From contig OX457074.1 in the NCBI GenBank assembly GCA_949752795.1, positions 2,493,527 to 2,557,526 of the forward strand: a stretch of 64,000 nucleotides of DNA. The letters are read 5' to 3'. The notes beneath the pieces were generated by a model. That model ran no database searches. It was not told the origin of the DNA and saw only the letters and a list, made by a program, of their open reading frames with translations. Both the position numbers and the translations under genes were made by a program. The number at the start of each line of letters is the position of its first letter. The stretch's first letter is position 1. Of the stretch, positions 1 through 10,619 are shown in pieces. Source of the DNA: Hyperoodon ampullatus (Eukaryota > Chordata > Mammalia > Artiodactyla > Ziphiidae).

Positions 1-70
1 ACCAGGGCTCGAACCTGTGTCCCCTGCACTGGCAGGCGGATTCTTAACCACTGCGCCACCAGGGAAGCCC
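1..70 (-). repeat. CHR-type SINE, cut by the window edge
   Basis: Reverse complement of the SINE head: ends in ccaccagggaagcccc and contains the B-box-like segment gctcgaacctgtgt. The rest lies left of the window. Confidence 0.85.
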
Positions 71-639
71 CTGAACTTCTTTCAAAAATCAAAAGAAACT
101 TATGAAAAATGGAGAAGGAAGTGGCCTTTTCTATCATATAAGGAAACATACCTTGATAATTTTGGACCAGATTAAATATATTCATTCTTTTGGAGGGGTG
201 GCTGGTTTTGTTTAAAGATTTAGCCTTCTTCTATAATCAAACTTTTATATTATTCATTCATTCATTTATTTATAAAATACATAATCAAACGTTTAAACAG
301 GCAGTTTGCACAAGGCCCTCTTAAGAAGGGAAGATGAAGATATTAGGAAAAACAATACAGAAAGCTCATTTTATCTAAAGGGTTATCTCTTCATTTTTCT
401 ATTTCTCGTGTGGTTTGTGAAAACACACAGAGAATTGATTATTTCATTTTCATATGTCCCTTCAATCAAAAGGTTTATCAAACACCTAAGATTGAGAGGG
501 ATGGTGAGCCAAGGCTAATGAGGTAAAAAGATGAATTAGCTAAATTGTAAATCTACAAAAAACTTCATCTTTCTTGGGGTAAAGGAGACATTTAAAAGGG
601 ACTTAAAAATTATACAAGATTTACAGAGTAAGCTTTAAA

Positions 640-757
640 GGGTGGCCCAGTGGTCAGGGCTCCGTGCTCTCACTGCCAAGGGCCTGGGTTTGATCCCTGG
701 TCGGGGAACTAAGATCCCACAAGCCTTGCAGCGCAGCCAAAAATAAATAAATGAAGG
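640..757 (+). repeat. Older tRNA-derived SINE, short form
   Basis: Reads ggtggcccagtggtcagggc, then the conserved ggtttgatccctggtcgggg and aactaagatcccac, and ends in an AAATAAAT tail. It diverges from the young copies, so it is older. Confidence 0.7.
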
Positions 758-1044
758 GTAAAAACAGTCCAAGTACTGGGGGAGGGGAGTTAATACATGA
801 CATGCAGGCTGCCGTTTCTCCAGGACTGTATTATTTAAAACGTAATCTTAGAGATCCACACATTTATCTTAGACACAAAAAACTACCCTCACTGATCAAA
901 CACTATGTACAAAACGTAAAGTATCACTGCTATAGCAAGCTTTTTAGATACTATGCATCTGTAACTTCTGAATAAATTATTCAAGTTTGTTTTATTTTAT
1001 AATATATTAACTACAACCAATATGTCTATATTAAAAGTTTAAAA

Positions 1045-1270
1045 ATGATAACTGTTCTATTGACCTAGCAATTCCACTGCTATGAATTTATCCAACAGAT
1101 TTTCTAGAAAGACACCAAAATACATACATACGAGGCTGTCCATTACAGTACTGTTCAAAACAGCTTTAAGAAAAAAATAGTTTAAAAATGAGAAACAATA
1201 TAAATGTCAATCAATACAGGGCAATTTAAATAATTTCTGAACTTTCAATATAATGGAATTCTCTATATGC
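1045..1270 (+). repeat. Old L1 ORF2/3' fragment
   Basis: The run from acctagcaattccactgcta to gggcaatttaaataatttct resembles the well-known L1 segment near the end of ORF2. It is heavily decayed. Confidence 0.5.
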
Positions 1271-1864
1271 TTTAAACAGATGGACCTCTGAGTGCCAGTA
1301 AATATCTAAGATGTCAAACCATTGTATATTTTCCTTTTTCTAAATAACAAAAAAAGAAATACATGTACATATACACGTGTGCTATATATGTATAGAAACT
1401 TATCAGCATTCATAAAAAACTACCAATAGTAGTTTTATATCTAGGGCATGGTTCTGGGGATATGAGTGAAGGAGAACTTTTACTTAGCACTCAATACCTC
1501 CTGTAGGGTTTTAACTTTTCAAAAGGACATCCTACTTTCATACCAAAATTACCAAAAAAAAAAAAATTAACGACATTGTTTTGCCTAAGATGAAGAGTGG
1601 AACAGGATCCAGAATAATTTTGGAAGCTCCGGTTCATACTTTTCAAACTTCGCCAATACATTAAAACCAAAAGTCAAGTAAACTTTCCTGTGATGCAACA
1701 GATTTGTATTTACCCTCTGGTCTACCACATTAAGGGTGCTGAGTCCAGGACTTAAATAACACAGAATCAGTCCCCCACTCTAACCTCATTCTGGAGACCG
1801 TCTCCTCCTCCCCATTCTGTTCTATCTGCTCCAAGCATATTGGCCCCTAAAGTATTCCTCAAAG

Positions 1865-1990
1865 GGACTTCCTTGGAGGTCCAGTGGTTAAGACTCCGTG
1901 CTCCCAGTGCAGAGGGCACGGGTTGATCCCTGGTCAGGGAACTAAGACCCTGCATGCCGCATGGCGCAGCACCCCCCACCCTCCCAGAAA
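1865..1990 (+). repeat. Older tRNA-derived SINE with target-site duplication
   Basis: Starts ggacttccttggaggtccag and continues to accctgcatgccgcatggcg. Flanks AGTATTCCTCAAAG (1851-1864) and AATACTCCTCAAAG (1991-2004) match at 12 of 14 positions. Confidence 0.8.
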
Positions 1991-2004
1991 AATACTCCTC
2001 AAAG

Positions 2005-2335
2005 TGGTTAAGCATTCTCCTGCCCCAGACCCTGTGCACTTGCTGTTCCCTCTACCCATAATGCTTATCCCCCAGATACTCAAATGGTTCACTCTCTCAC
2101 TTATCTCAGGTTTCTGCTCAAATATCAGCGTATCAGAGTGGCTTTCCCAACTCACACATGCTTGTGTGTATGTGCGGTATCCTACCCTTCACAGCATACA
2201 TCTCCAGTTGATGTATATTACACATCTGTTTTGCCTTCCCCAGTTAGACTATAAGCTACATGAAGGTAGGGAATTTGACATGTTCACAACCCCACTCCCA
2301 GAATTTAAAACAGTCAATAAGTATTGAATGACTGA
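2005..2335 (+). repeat. L2-like LINE fragment
   Basis: Contains the typical L2 3' motifs: ccctgtgcacttgctgttcc, tcaggtttctgctcaaat and a terminal 'cagtcaataagtattgaatg'-like piece. Assigned from pattern memory. Confidence 0.5.
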
Positions 2336-2761
2336 TTACACATAGTACATAAAATAAAAGTAACAATCTAAGGATGCATGGATAGCAGCGAGCAGAGATG
2401 AGGAAAATTCCTTCTCCTGCTGTGTGGCAACGAGATCCTCTTACCGTCTGAAAGCACATTAGCTATCTCTTGTACTAGTGTTTATATACTGTCTATTCTT
2501 AGCTTTTCATTATTTATCTCAAGGAAATTGATTTAGGCCTGAAACAACTACCTTGAGTAACAACTGGTATAGTGCTCAGGGGAACTTTTGCTTTATTTAT
2601 GCACTTTGATGGCTTGAAATTACCTAAGAAACTGCTGCTAAGACCAGGAAAGGATCCAAATAAATAAAATACTAGGGAAAATGTACTGGTGGTCTGGCAA
2701 GCAGCAACTTACTCTATTCTACTTTTTTTCTGAACCTGGTGGCCACATTCAAAGGCTAAAT

Positions 2762-3085
2762 CTTTTTTTTTAATTTATTTATTTTTGGCTGCGATGGGTC
2801 TTCATTGCTTCGCGTGGGCTTTCTCTAGATGCAGGGAGCGGGGGCTACTCTTCCTTGTGGTGTGCGGGCTTCTCATTGCGATGGCTTCTCTTGCTGCGGA
2901 GCACGGGCTCTATGCATGCAGGCTTCGGCAGTTGCGGCTCGCGGGCTCTAGAGCGCAGGCTCAGTGGCCACGGCTCACGGGCCCAGCCGCTCCGCAGCAC
3001 GTGGGATCTTCCCAGACCAGGGCTGCAACCCATGTCCCCTGCAATGGCGGGCGGATTCTTAACCACTGCGCCACTAGGGAGTCCC
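2762..3085 (-). repeat. CHR-2-like long SINE
   Basis: Minus orientation: T-rich tail at left, then ttggctgcgatgggtcttca, the repeated cgggctctag modules and the head ccactagggagtccc at right. About 320 bases, full length. The ORFs called on both strands here are SINE translations. Confidence 0.88.
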
Positions 3086-3252
3086 AGAGATGCTTTTATT
3101 CAAGCAGGCAATTCAGTTATTCTGAGGAGTGATCACTGAAGAGCCTAAGAAGCTAAGTCGCAATGGAACCCTAAACATTTCTGGGTGATCGTAATTCCAG
3201 AGGGAGAGAGAACCACATATCACAGGGTGTCATGAGGCTTGGGCACACTTAC

Positions 3253-3492
3253 CTAGGGAGTTACAGCCTGGTGTAGGACACTTCATATTGAAATTGTAGC
3301 TTTCATGGAAGCGGCGGCGCTTGGGGCGATGAGAGAGATCACTGCCTGAGTCCTTCAAGGACATGTCCTTGGCAATGCTCTCATCGTGAGAAACGTTGGG
3401 GCTGGAGATGTCTATGTCAGACTCAGAAGAAGGGGCATTTCCAGTTGGCGTTCGAGGTGGAGACTCATCGTGATCAGCTGTATTTTTAGTTT
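3253..3492 (-). CDS. KAT7: KAT7 coding exon 4
   Basis: 240 bases. The acceptor reads CTTTAG and the donor GTAAGTGTG. It encodes residues 114-193 and the first base of residue 194. It includes the [18 protein letters not shown] region, the RPKRRR basic patch, and [12 protein letters not shown], which opens the C2HC zinc finger. The second half of the finger and the MYST domain must lie in exons left of position 1. Confidence 0.97.
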
Positions 3493-6400
3493 CTAAAGTA
3501 AAAGCAATTGGTAGAACTCATGAATGGGGTTTATTTTATTTAGAGGGTTATTATATTCAGAAGAGCTTATGGGCTTTCCAAGATCCTCTTTCTATGATTT
3601 AACCAGTAACTTTTAGCCACTTATCTGCCATAAAACTAAATAGAAAATGAAGAGAAACTAATAACATCATTCCTCTTTTGCAACTTTAAATCCTGACTAA
3701 AATTCCATTTGGAGTTTACCATTTTACTTATCTGTGTTTCTCCCAAGCCCCAAATCATGGGTAATCAAAACTGGATGGGAATAAATCTTTAAGAAACATT
3801 ACCACCCCACTCTCCTTCCAGGAGATATACAGGATGGAAGATAAATGAAAATGATTCTTTCTGGATGACACTGAACAGACTTGATGTGAGACTGTGAATG
3901 GACCTGACTAACTCTGAATCAGGGGTTGCAAACCAAATGCCTACCAGGCTGAGCAAGGCCAAATCAAGAGCTGATGGTCCCTCTCAAGGGACAACTTCTA
4001 CTCAGCTCCAGCCAATTATTACTGTGGTGAATGGCCACCTAATGTTCCCAGAGCTTTCCATTTTTTAAAAGAAACTAGTAACTCAGGTTTTTACATGAAA
4101 TCTTTGTTTTTTCAAATACTGGCAACAAAACTTTTTTTGAAAAGTAAATACAGTTCCAACAAACCAGCTGACCAGACTTCCCTGGTGGTCTAGTGGTTAA
4201 GACTCTGCGCTTCCACTGCAGGGGCCGCCAGTTCCATCCCTGGTTGGGGAAGTTACACATGCCGTGGGGTGTTGGCAGGCTAAAAGCCTAAAGCCTTTCA
4301 TCTAAGGCCTCTGATTTGGGCTGCTGAATCACAACCTCAATACCTTACCATTGCCCATTACTGATGGGTCACTCCTCTTCAGAAACTCAGAGATAAATGG
4401 ACTGACAAGCATGGCTGTAAGAAAATGTGCTTTAAGCCTTCTTCATCTGTGGGTAAGAGGTACCCAGTCCCTTCTGCCTACTGCAGGTCCAATCAAATAC
4501 ACTCCAGCTACTCTGGACCTCAAGAGTACTAGAGTACCAAACTTGACCTCAGCAAGACACAAAAAAGGAATCAGACACACAGCATTCACCTAGCTGAATT
4601 TTGTATTGGGCATCTATCGATCTGCAGTGGCTCCAAGCCTCCCTTAAGAGGAAACCGACTAGAACCTCTCTGTAATGGGTCCAAATCATACCATACTCAC
4701 TCACCTCTATCTGAAAAGTCAACCACTTGCTCAGTTTCTGAGCCAGATGAACGAGTCTGCCGAAGAGGGTATTTTTTCGGAGTCACTGGGGTAGGCTGCT
4801 GCTGACTACGGGTCACTCTTCTGGTAGAATAAGCAGGCTCCTCAGTGCCAAAAGACTGCAAATTTCGAACAGGACTGGAATCTGATCCCGATTTTTAAAA
4901 ACAATAAAACAATTAAAGAAAAAAGAAGGAAATCTGTTTTATTTCCCAGCGGTATGACTTATTAGCACGTAGGCCCTCCTCTTCATATTTCAAAAACTCC
5001 AACAAATCCTCAAAATATCCATTTTATCGAACTAAATATAAGCAAAATAGATCAGGTATAGAGATGCAATACAGCAAGGAATTAATAGTTTAGGTTCTGG
5101 AATCAAGACTGAACGTGATTCAATTCCACTTCATCATACTAACTAGCTGTGGCATCTTGGGCAAGTTAATCTCTCCAAGCCTGATCTATAAAAAATGGGG
5201 AAAAACTAGGAGCATATTCCTCATACATTTTGTGTGAGAATAAGTGGAATAATTCATGTAAGGCACCTAACATGATCCCTAGGTAGCTAAATCTAGTGCT
5301 TTATAAATATTAGCTACGTCCTCTCTTTCTTCCCTTACTCTAACCCACCAGAAAACAGATGCTCTACTACTAAAGGTATATCAATATACGAATATCTCCT
5401 TTCCTTAAGGATCTCTTTTTTTTCTTCCCGATTACCCTATCTGATACCCTAAAGCAAAATAATATTAGATTCGTAAAGGGCAAGGCAAGACTACAACTTT
5501 TAAAATTCTTTTGGATAGAGGAATCTATTCTGAAGCACCCAGTAGCCTTTTCTCATCTCCGCTCTGATGACACTCAAAAAAGGGATAAAAGAAATTCAGA
5601 GCTAAAATTAAAGCATATTTTAATCAACAAAAAATCCTAACATGTATATCTTACAGATTCTTCAAAGAAGAAAACTGAAATTCTCCAGCTCTTGTGTAAA
5701 AGTTAGCACACAGCTAGGTTTTCAGTTTGCATACCTCCAGGGGGCTCCATTCACAATGTATTGATAGTCTACATTTTGCTTTAGAGAGGGTCATCTTACA
5801 TGGACCACACTGCGAACGGTGCCCCATGGAGTTGTGCGACTCAGTGGTTATAAAGTATAACTAGAAAGAGACCCAGAGCTCATGTAATTCCTAGCTATTT
5901 TGAATATTTACAACTTTCAGGTGTCCAGGGCATGACCAATTACACTTTCTAAGAAGACTTATGCCCATTCCTTTGCATATACTGTACTCTCTGCCTATAA
6001 TAACACTTTCCCATCTTTCAACTTGTAAATTCCTACTAGATCCCGTAAGATTTCCATATCTGGGCTTCCACGGTACTCTATGCAAACCTCTCTCAGAGCC
6101 CGTTCCACAATGCATTACCATACCAGTTTACATCCCGAACTAAACTGTGAGCTCCTTGAGGGCAGGAAGTATGATTTTTCTATCACGGTATTCCAGTACC
6201 TAGCATAGTACCTGAATTATAGTAGCCATTTATCAATATTCCCATTATGGCAAAAGATAAAAACTTAAAAGTTGAGAAATCAAGAGACAACATCTATACT
6301 TCAGCTCAAATATTAGATTCAAAAATAAAGTAAGGAACAGTTGCTGAGAATGTTCCCACTTTCTTGCTTGAAAAAAGAGATGTTTTTCTCTCATTTTGCA

Positions 6401-9400
6401 ACATGCTTATACAAAGCACTAACCAAATCAACACTGTTTAAGCGCTCTAAGTATATTATATTTTCCCTCTTAATTTATTATCGCCTGTTGATCATCAGCT
6501 TTCTGTATTCATTACAACTTTCTTTCTTACCCAGGGAATCCCAGAGCAGAGCCAGGAGGGTTTAGGGGTACCCTCCAAATCTAAGCCCAGATAGCTAACT
6601 GCACTAGAGAACCTTCCGACACCAAGATTCTCTGTTCTTTACTACCAAAGCAAAATTCTGGGTATTTACAATTGACAGTTAGGTCAACTATTTATATTTA
6701 TTACCTGTACCTGACTATATTACAGAATTAAACGTGGTTTTAAAAGTATTGGGCCTCCTATAATAACAAGTTCAAGAGACTATTTTAAGCCCCTAGGCCT
6801 AAACCATTCTAACGAAAGTGAAAAGATAGCATTCTCATTTTACTGATAGGGAAGCTGTAATGTATAAAAAATTAAATGACTCAGGACATACATGTGTCAC
6901 ACACCTATTAAACCAGACATAGTTCCTTTGGGTCTACAAATTGGACAGTACCCCCAACAGAACCATTTTTTAAAACCTGATACTTTGCATTCATTTACTC
7001 TGCATTTTACCAGATTCTGTCATCAACATCAAGACATGGGACCAGTTTCCACAGTAACTAGCACCATAATGTGATGTCCCGTCAGCTGTGAGGTGTGGTC
7101 AGGAAGAAGGAAGCCGCCCGTTACCTTGGGAACTCTGGCTCAGTCGGGCTGAGGAGCGGGTGACGCGGGCAGATGGCCGGGACGTGCCGTCACTCTCTGA
7201 ACTGTCTGTGTGCTCGAGATCTGTAGAAAAATCGGAATCTTCGGTTCCATCTGAACTACTGCCTGCATTCCTCTGTAACACCACAGATCCAAACATTAGC
7301 ACAGAAACATTTACTCTGTGGGTTTGACTTAACACTGGAAAAAAAATGAACTGTGATACTGAAAACACCAAGTTCAGACCTAAGAAAGGATTCCACAGCC
7401 AACTTTCCTTTATTTAGAGCATTTAAATGAAACAACCTACAAATAATGCACCCTTATTAAATAAACACAGAAAGAGAATTCTTACTGTATTGTCGTTAAT
7501 TCTGAAACAAGTCCACCTGGAGGTCACTACCACAAACTGGAAAGTAGTCTACTCAAAACAGCCTGGTTGACATAACCATGTACTTACAGAAAGTCCAGGG
7601 TAATGAAAAAATGTTAGTACTAGACCCCATTGAAATTCAGAGTAGCTTTTGTACAGAGTCTCCATGAATAGCTATTACATTTTTTAAAACTACACACTAA
7701 TTCAAAATGTCATGGTCCACAACTCTGATCCCAAAAGAACTTAAGGAGAAAAAGAGTAACATTCTTCTTTCTTATCTACTTTTGAAGTTTCTCCACATGA
7801 ATGGCAAAAGGCTTTAAGAAAGGGGGGAGGGAGCGGCTTGCACATGAAGACTCATAGGTATGCAAAAACAAAAGGTTTTTAAAAATCATCTTTTATATTA
7901 GTAATTATTTGTCAATTGTTAGCCTCCTGAGGCATGATTAACCATAAAGATAACTTTTATCAACTGAGCATTAACACTAGACCTTTTACTAAACCAGAAA
8001 GAGAAATGTATTTGCTAAAAAAATAAAAAACAAAAAAACACCAAAGTTTCAAATTACAAGTCCCCAATTCTTTATTCAAAACCCTTAGGAGCAGCTGTGT
8101 TCAGAATTCATAACTTTTTAGATTTTTGGAAAGGGAATAATTTGCGTATATGCTGCAAATAACACCCTTTCTGCAGCAAAATATGTAAACAATCACACTA
8201 AATGAGATACACGAAAACTCAGGACAGTTTAGGACAGGTTTTGTCACCAAATAAGTTACTAAAAAATTTACATTTTCAAGAGCTTTTTGTGTTTGGGAAT
8301 TGAAGAAAGGGGACTGTGGGTCTATTCCAAGGCACCAGTACTATTCCGGCATTTGGTAAGCCTTAACATAAATACTACCTATCAATCAATGTACGTCATT
8401 TTAGGAGACATTAAAAAGTGTAAATATTTGAAAGCCTCTGTGAAGAGAAACATTTCTGCAGAAGTGAACAATACCACCCAACCTTCCAAATATTTCAAGT
8501 CTAATCTGCCCAGATAATGAGTGGAGTCCCCAGAGAGGGTCACAGAAAATTGATAGGATAAAAGGGGACTCTTAAAGGTCATCTAGTCCAATTACCCAGA
8601 TATTTGAATTCCTGATCATCTCTGACCATCCCTTCCTGGCTTGACCATAGAACTCAGTTCTTCTCTCTGGCTTTCACCAATCTACTTCCCATCTTATTCC
8701 AGAACAGACTTAATTGCTCTCCCACTTCCCTGACATTAAGCTTTGTATATTACTGCCAAGGAGAGAATTTACTAGATCCTTCTACAGTTATTTATATGTC
8801 TGTTTTCCCCATCAGACTCTGATTTCCTTAAGCCAGGGATCACGTCTAATTAATTTCTGAATCCCCAGCAACCAGCACGTAGCAAGTAGTCAATAAACAT
8901 TTGTTGAACTGAATCGGATTTGTTCTGTAGTCCTGGCTCTGCCACTGCCTAATTGAGTAGCTTGGGGCACTCCAATAAGCCTCTGTTTAGATGAGAAAAG
9001 AAGGGATGGGAGTGTCCTTAGGTGATCTCATAAGTCCCATCTAATTCTACAAAGTTTCTGATTTTACGAACTGCATTTTCTAGGCGCTGTCCAACTAAGG
9101 AAACAGTAATAATTACAGCTTAGGAGCAACAGGCCAGAGTGAGATCCCTTGGGAGTGGGCGCTGGTTCTCCACCACCCAGTCCTCTGCTTTGTTGTGTCC
9201 CCCGCGGGGAAAGGAAGGATGCTCCAAAACCCCGCCTCTCCTCCTATGAGCATCTCCAGACGGAAGGGAGGGGGATTCGTGCCACCCAATCGCGGCCCCG
9301 CTAAACCGCGCCCCCATAGGACAGATTGCCAAGCCCAGCCAATCAAGAGAAAAGGGATCGTCCTCTACCGCCAGTCGGAGAGCGGTGGGGCCGGGCCCAG

Positions 9401-9749
9401 ACACCGCCCCCACACGCGGGGAGGTGACCGTTGAGCCCAAATGGGCGGTGTCACCAGCCAATCAATATGCTTCTAGACGTTTCAGCGACCAATTAACGAG
9501 AAGAACGCCTCCGAGCCAGGCAAGCAGAGGGCGGGAATAGTTGCAAGCATAGGCCGAGGCCAGGGTCGGGCCCACATTTTTCTGTTGGGTATGGACAGAG
9601 GAGAGGGTTGCTGAGCTAGGTTCGGGGGAGCGGGAAGTTGGAACCCAACCACTGTGAGGCGTGGCCAACTGCGTCACGTTGCTCAAAAGACTGTCCTTAG
9701 AAACCCGCCATCCCTCCTGTCCCGTTCCTCTCACCTTCCTTCGCGGCAT
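3253..9749 (-). CDS. KAT7: KAT7 (HBO1/MYST2) histone acetyltransferase, 5' part only (coding exons 1-4)
   Basis: Spliced from 9749-9735, 7272-7125, 4881-4705 and 3492-3253 on the minus strand: 580 coding bases, residues 1-193 plus one base of a family usually about 611 residues long. The start is the ATG at 9749-9747, giving MPRRK and then RNAG as in known KAT7. Seen here: a Ser/Thr-rich basic N-terminus; SQ pairs at S50 and S53 (reported ATM/ATR sites); S57 (reported Plk1 site); T85 and T88 in PTPVTPKK (reported Cdk1 sites); a basic run RPKRRR; and the first half of the C2HC zinc finger (CPTPGC, Cys185 and Cys190). KAT7 is known to acetylate H3K14 and H4 in complexes with BRPF or JADE, ING4/5 and MEAF6, acting in replication licensing and transcription. 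The MYST catalytic domain lies outside the window. All junctions are GT/AG and all splice phases agree, so the gene looks intact as far as it goes. Confidence 0.97.
3493..4704 (-). other. KAT7: KAT7 intron 3
   Basis: 1212 bases. The only clear element is the short SINE at 4174-4272. The rest is unremarkable intronic sequence. Confidence 0.85.
4174..4272 (+). repeat. Older tRNA-derived SINE, short form
   Basis: agacttccctggtggtctag head, ccatccctggttggggaag middle and catgccgtgggg end. No A tail is preserved. Confidence 0.75.
4705..4881 (-). CDS. KAT7: KAT7 coding exon 3
   Basis: 177 bases, entered and left in phase 1. The acceptor reads GATCAG and the donor GTGAGTGAG. It encodes residues 55-113, including [16 protein letters not shown], the repeated basic TRS motifs (RRVTRS, RQTRSS) and the PTPVTPKK segment with T85 and T88. 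Confidence 0.96.
5090..5310 (+). repeat. MIR SINE
   Basis: Contains the MIR core pattern 'ctagctgtggcatcttgggc aagttaatctctccaagcct' and a tail like 'taaggcacctaacatgatcc'. Confidence 0.65.
5930..6240 (+). repeat. L2-like LINE fragment
   Basis: Contains ctttgcatatactgtactct, then gtgagctccttgagggcagg and cctagcatagtacctgaatt, the classic order of L2 3' ends. Confidence 0.6.
7125..7272 (-). CDS. KAT7: KAT7 coding exon 2
   Basis: 148 bases: 49 codons plus one base. The acceptor reads TGTTACAG and the donor GTAACGGG on the minus strand. It encodes the acidic/serine-rich stretch [14 protein letters not shown] and ends in RLSQSSQ. Residue 38 is Pro (codon CCA), where I remember Arg in human KAT7. 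Confidence 0.96.
8640..8915 (+). repeat. L2-like LINE fragment
   Basis: Contains agccagggatcacgtctaat, then gcaaccagcacgtagcaagt and 'caataaacatttgttgaact', a hallmark L2 3' end. Confidence 0.65.
8925..9060 (+). repeat. MIR-like fragment
   Basis: The run gtcctggctctgccactgcc then gagtagcttggggcactcc resembles MIR. It is short and decayed. Confidence 0.45.
9286..9493. promoter_or_regulatory. Four CCAAT boxes downstream of KAT7 exon 1
   Basis: CCAAT on the plus strand at 9286-9290, 9339-9343, 9458-9462 and 9489-9493. All lie in the first 450 bases of KAT7 intron 1 and face away from KAT7 transcription. NF-Y binding is inferred. They could serve an antisense or divergent start. Confidence 0.6.
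9735..9749 (-). CDS. KAT7: KAT7 coding exon 1 (MPRRK)
   Basis: Five codons followed directly by a donor reading GTGAGAGG on the minus strand. The exon ends on a codon boundary, and the next exon supplies Arg-Asn-Ala-Gly. The frame remains open upstream of the ATG for about 69 codons without another ATG (see findings). The 5' UTR and transcription start are inferred to lie in the CpG island up to about position 10030. Confidence 0.93.
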
Positions 9750-9903
9750 TGCCGGCGGCTGCGGCCCGACGGTTCCGATTCGGGCAGCGGCGGCAGCAGC
9801 AGTAGGAACGGTGGCTCCGGCGGGCTCCGTGGCGGCCTCTGTAGCAGTCCCAATCCTGCGTACGATCCCAAGTGCCTCCTGCTTCACAGCGTCTACAGCC
9901 TTG

Positions 9904-9914
9904 TGCGCAGGCGC
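9904..9914. promoter_or_regulatory. NRF1-like site in the KAT7 promoter
   Basis: TGCGCAGGCGC fits the NRF1 consensus (two GCGC halves around CA). It lies in the island 155 bases upstream of the KAT7 ATG. Confidence 0.6.
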
Positions 9915-9939
9915 CGCGGGCTGAGGCGCTTTTTCCTCT

Positions 9940-9947
9940 ACTTCCGG
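9940..9947 (-). promoter_or_regulatory. ETS/GABPA site in the KAT7 promoter
   Basis: ACTTCCGG on plus (CCGGAAGT on the KAT7 sense strand) is the core GABPA motif, between the NRF1-like site and the E-box. Confidence 0.6.
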
Positions 9948-9958
9948 CTGGGGTTCGC

Positions 9959-9970
9959 GTCACGTGACGT
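9959..9970. promoter_or_regulatory. Palindromic E-box (CLEAR-type GTCACGTGAC) fused to a TGACGT half-CRE
   Basis: GTCACGTGAC at 9959-9968 is a perfect 10-bp palindrome matching the USF/MITF/TFEB consensus. TGACGT overlaps it at 9965-9970. It lies about 210 bases upstream of the KAT7 ATG in the CpG island. Confidence 0.75.
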
Positions 9971-10022
9971 TATGGGTCAGAGAGGATGCTGGGAGGTTCG
10001 TTCCTCCGCTGAGGCTACTGAG

Positions 10023-10033
10023 CGCCATTTTGG
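10023..10033 (-). promoter_or_regulatory. YY1-like site in KAT7 sense orientation
   Basis: CGCCATTTTGG on plus reads CCAAAATGGCG on minus, one base from the CAAGATGGCG form. YY1 sites in this orientation often sit just downstream of mammalian start sites, so a KAT7 start near 10030-10060 is inferred. Confidence 0.5.
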
Positions 10034-10619
10034 ACTTGGTCAGGAAGTGACACCGATGGTGGAAACCGGGGTGAGCCGGGTTTAGTTAGGGGAATGGCAC
10101 CCTTTGTAGGCGTGGGTAGCCATTCCTGTTTGGGGCAGAAGCCTGACAGTTGAAGTTAACAGTTCTCATCTTTACCTTGGGCAACATTTCCCTTCCCGGT
10201 CGTTTTAATTTCCGAAGTCGGGGAAGGAAAGCCCCAGAATCCATCAGGTTGCTGAGGTTTAACCCCTTCGTCGCCGAATCGGCTAAAGGACGTTTCCGTT
10301 TATGACATAAACTCAAAGTTGGGAAGGGATATTTTGCAGAAGAAACTATTTTTTAACAGCCATCCTGTGTGTCAAAGTGGTGAGAATGGGAGCTTGTGAA
10401 AGGAACGAAGGGGTAGCGTCTATTATCGGGAAGTTTCTTGTCTGGTAGAGGAGACATTGTCCTTGCCCTTAGCGAACAGCAAGTAAGTTAATCCGTTCAC
10501 TCGGGAAAGGAGACAGAACCATTCTCCAGAAGCTGTAGCTCCAAAGAATTACCAATTTAGTTCTGTGGTGAGCACATTCTGTATGGGTTTGAGAGCCTTG
10601 GGTGGCCCGCAGGGTGAGA

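Larger units (their letters stand above)
1..3252 (-). other. KAT7: KAT7 intron 4 (partial)
   Basis: Left of exon 4 there is only AT-rich intronic DNA and repeats. These are SINEs at 1-70, 640-757, 1865-1990 and 2762-3085, an old L1 fragment around 1045-1270 and an L2-like stretch around 2005-2335. No coding exon was seen. Confidence 0.8.
4882..7124 (-). other. KAT7: KAT7 intron 2
   Basis: 2243 bases. Holds a MIR-like stretch (about 5090-5310) and an L2-like stretch (about 5930-6240). No SINE of the CHR type and no extra exon seen. Confidence 0.8.
7273..9734 (-). other. KAT7: KAT7 intron 1
   Basis: 2462 bases. L2-like sequence at about 8640-8915, MIR-like sequence at about 8925-9060, and from 9190 the CpG island with four CCAAT boxes. 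No coding signal. Confidence 0.8.
9190..10080 (-). promoter_or_regulatory. KAT7: KAT7 CpG-island promoter and 5' UTR region
   Basis: The sequence switches from AT-rich to GC-rich with frequent CpG. It covers the start of intron 1, exon 1, the 5' UTR and upstream DNA. There is no TATA box near a plausible start. It holds ETS, NRF1, E-box/CRE and YY1-like sites plus CCAAT boxes, typical of a broad housekeeping promoter. The exact transcription start cannot be read from the sequence. Confidence 0.8.

Noticed and set aside
9654..10085. Plus-strand 143-residue frame across the KAT7 promoter
   Set aside because: CpG-island openness, complementary to the KAT7 5' UTR. No recognisable domain. A divergent RNA cannot be excluded but a protein is not supported.
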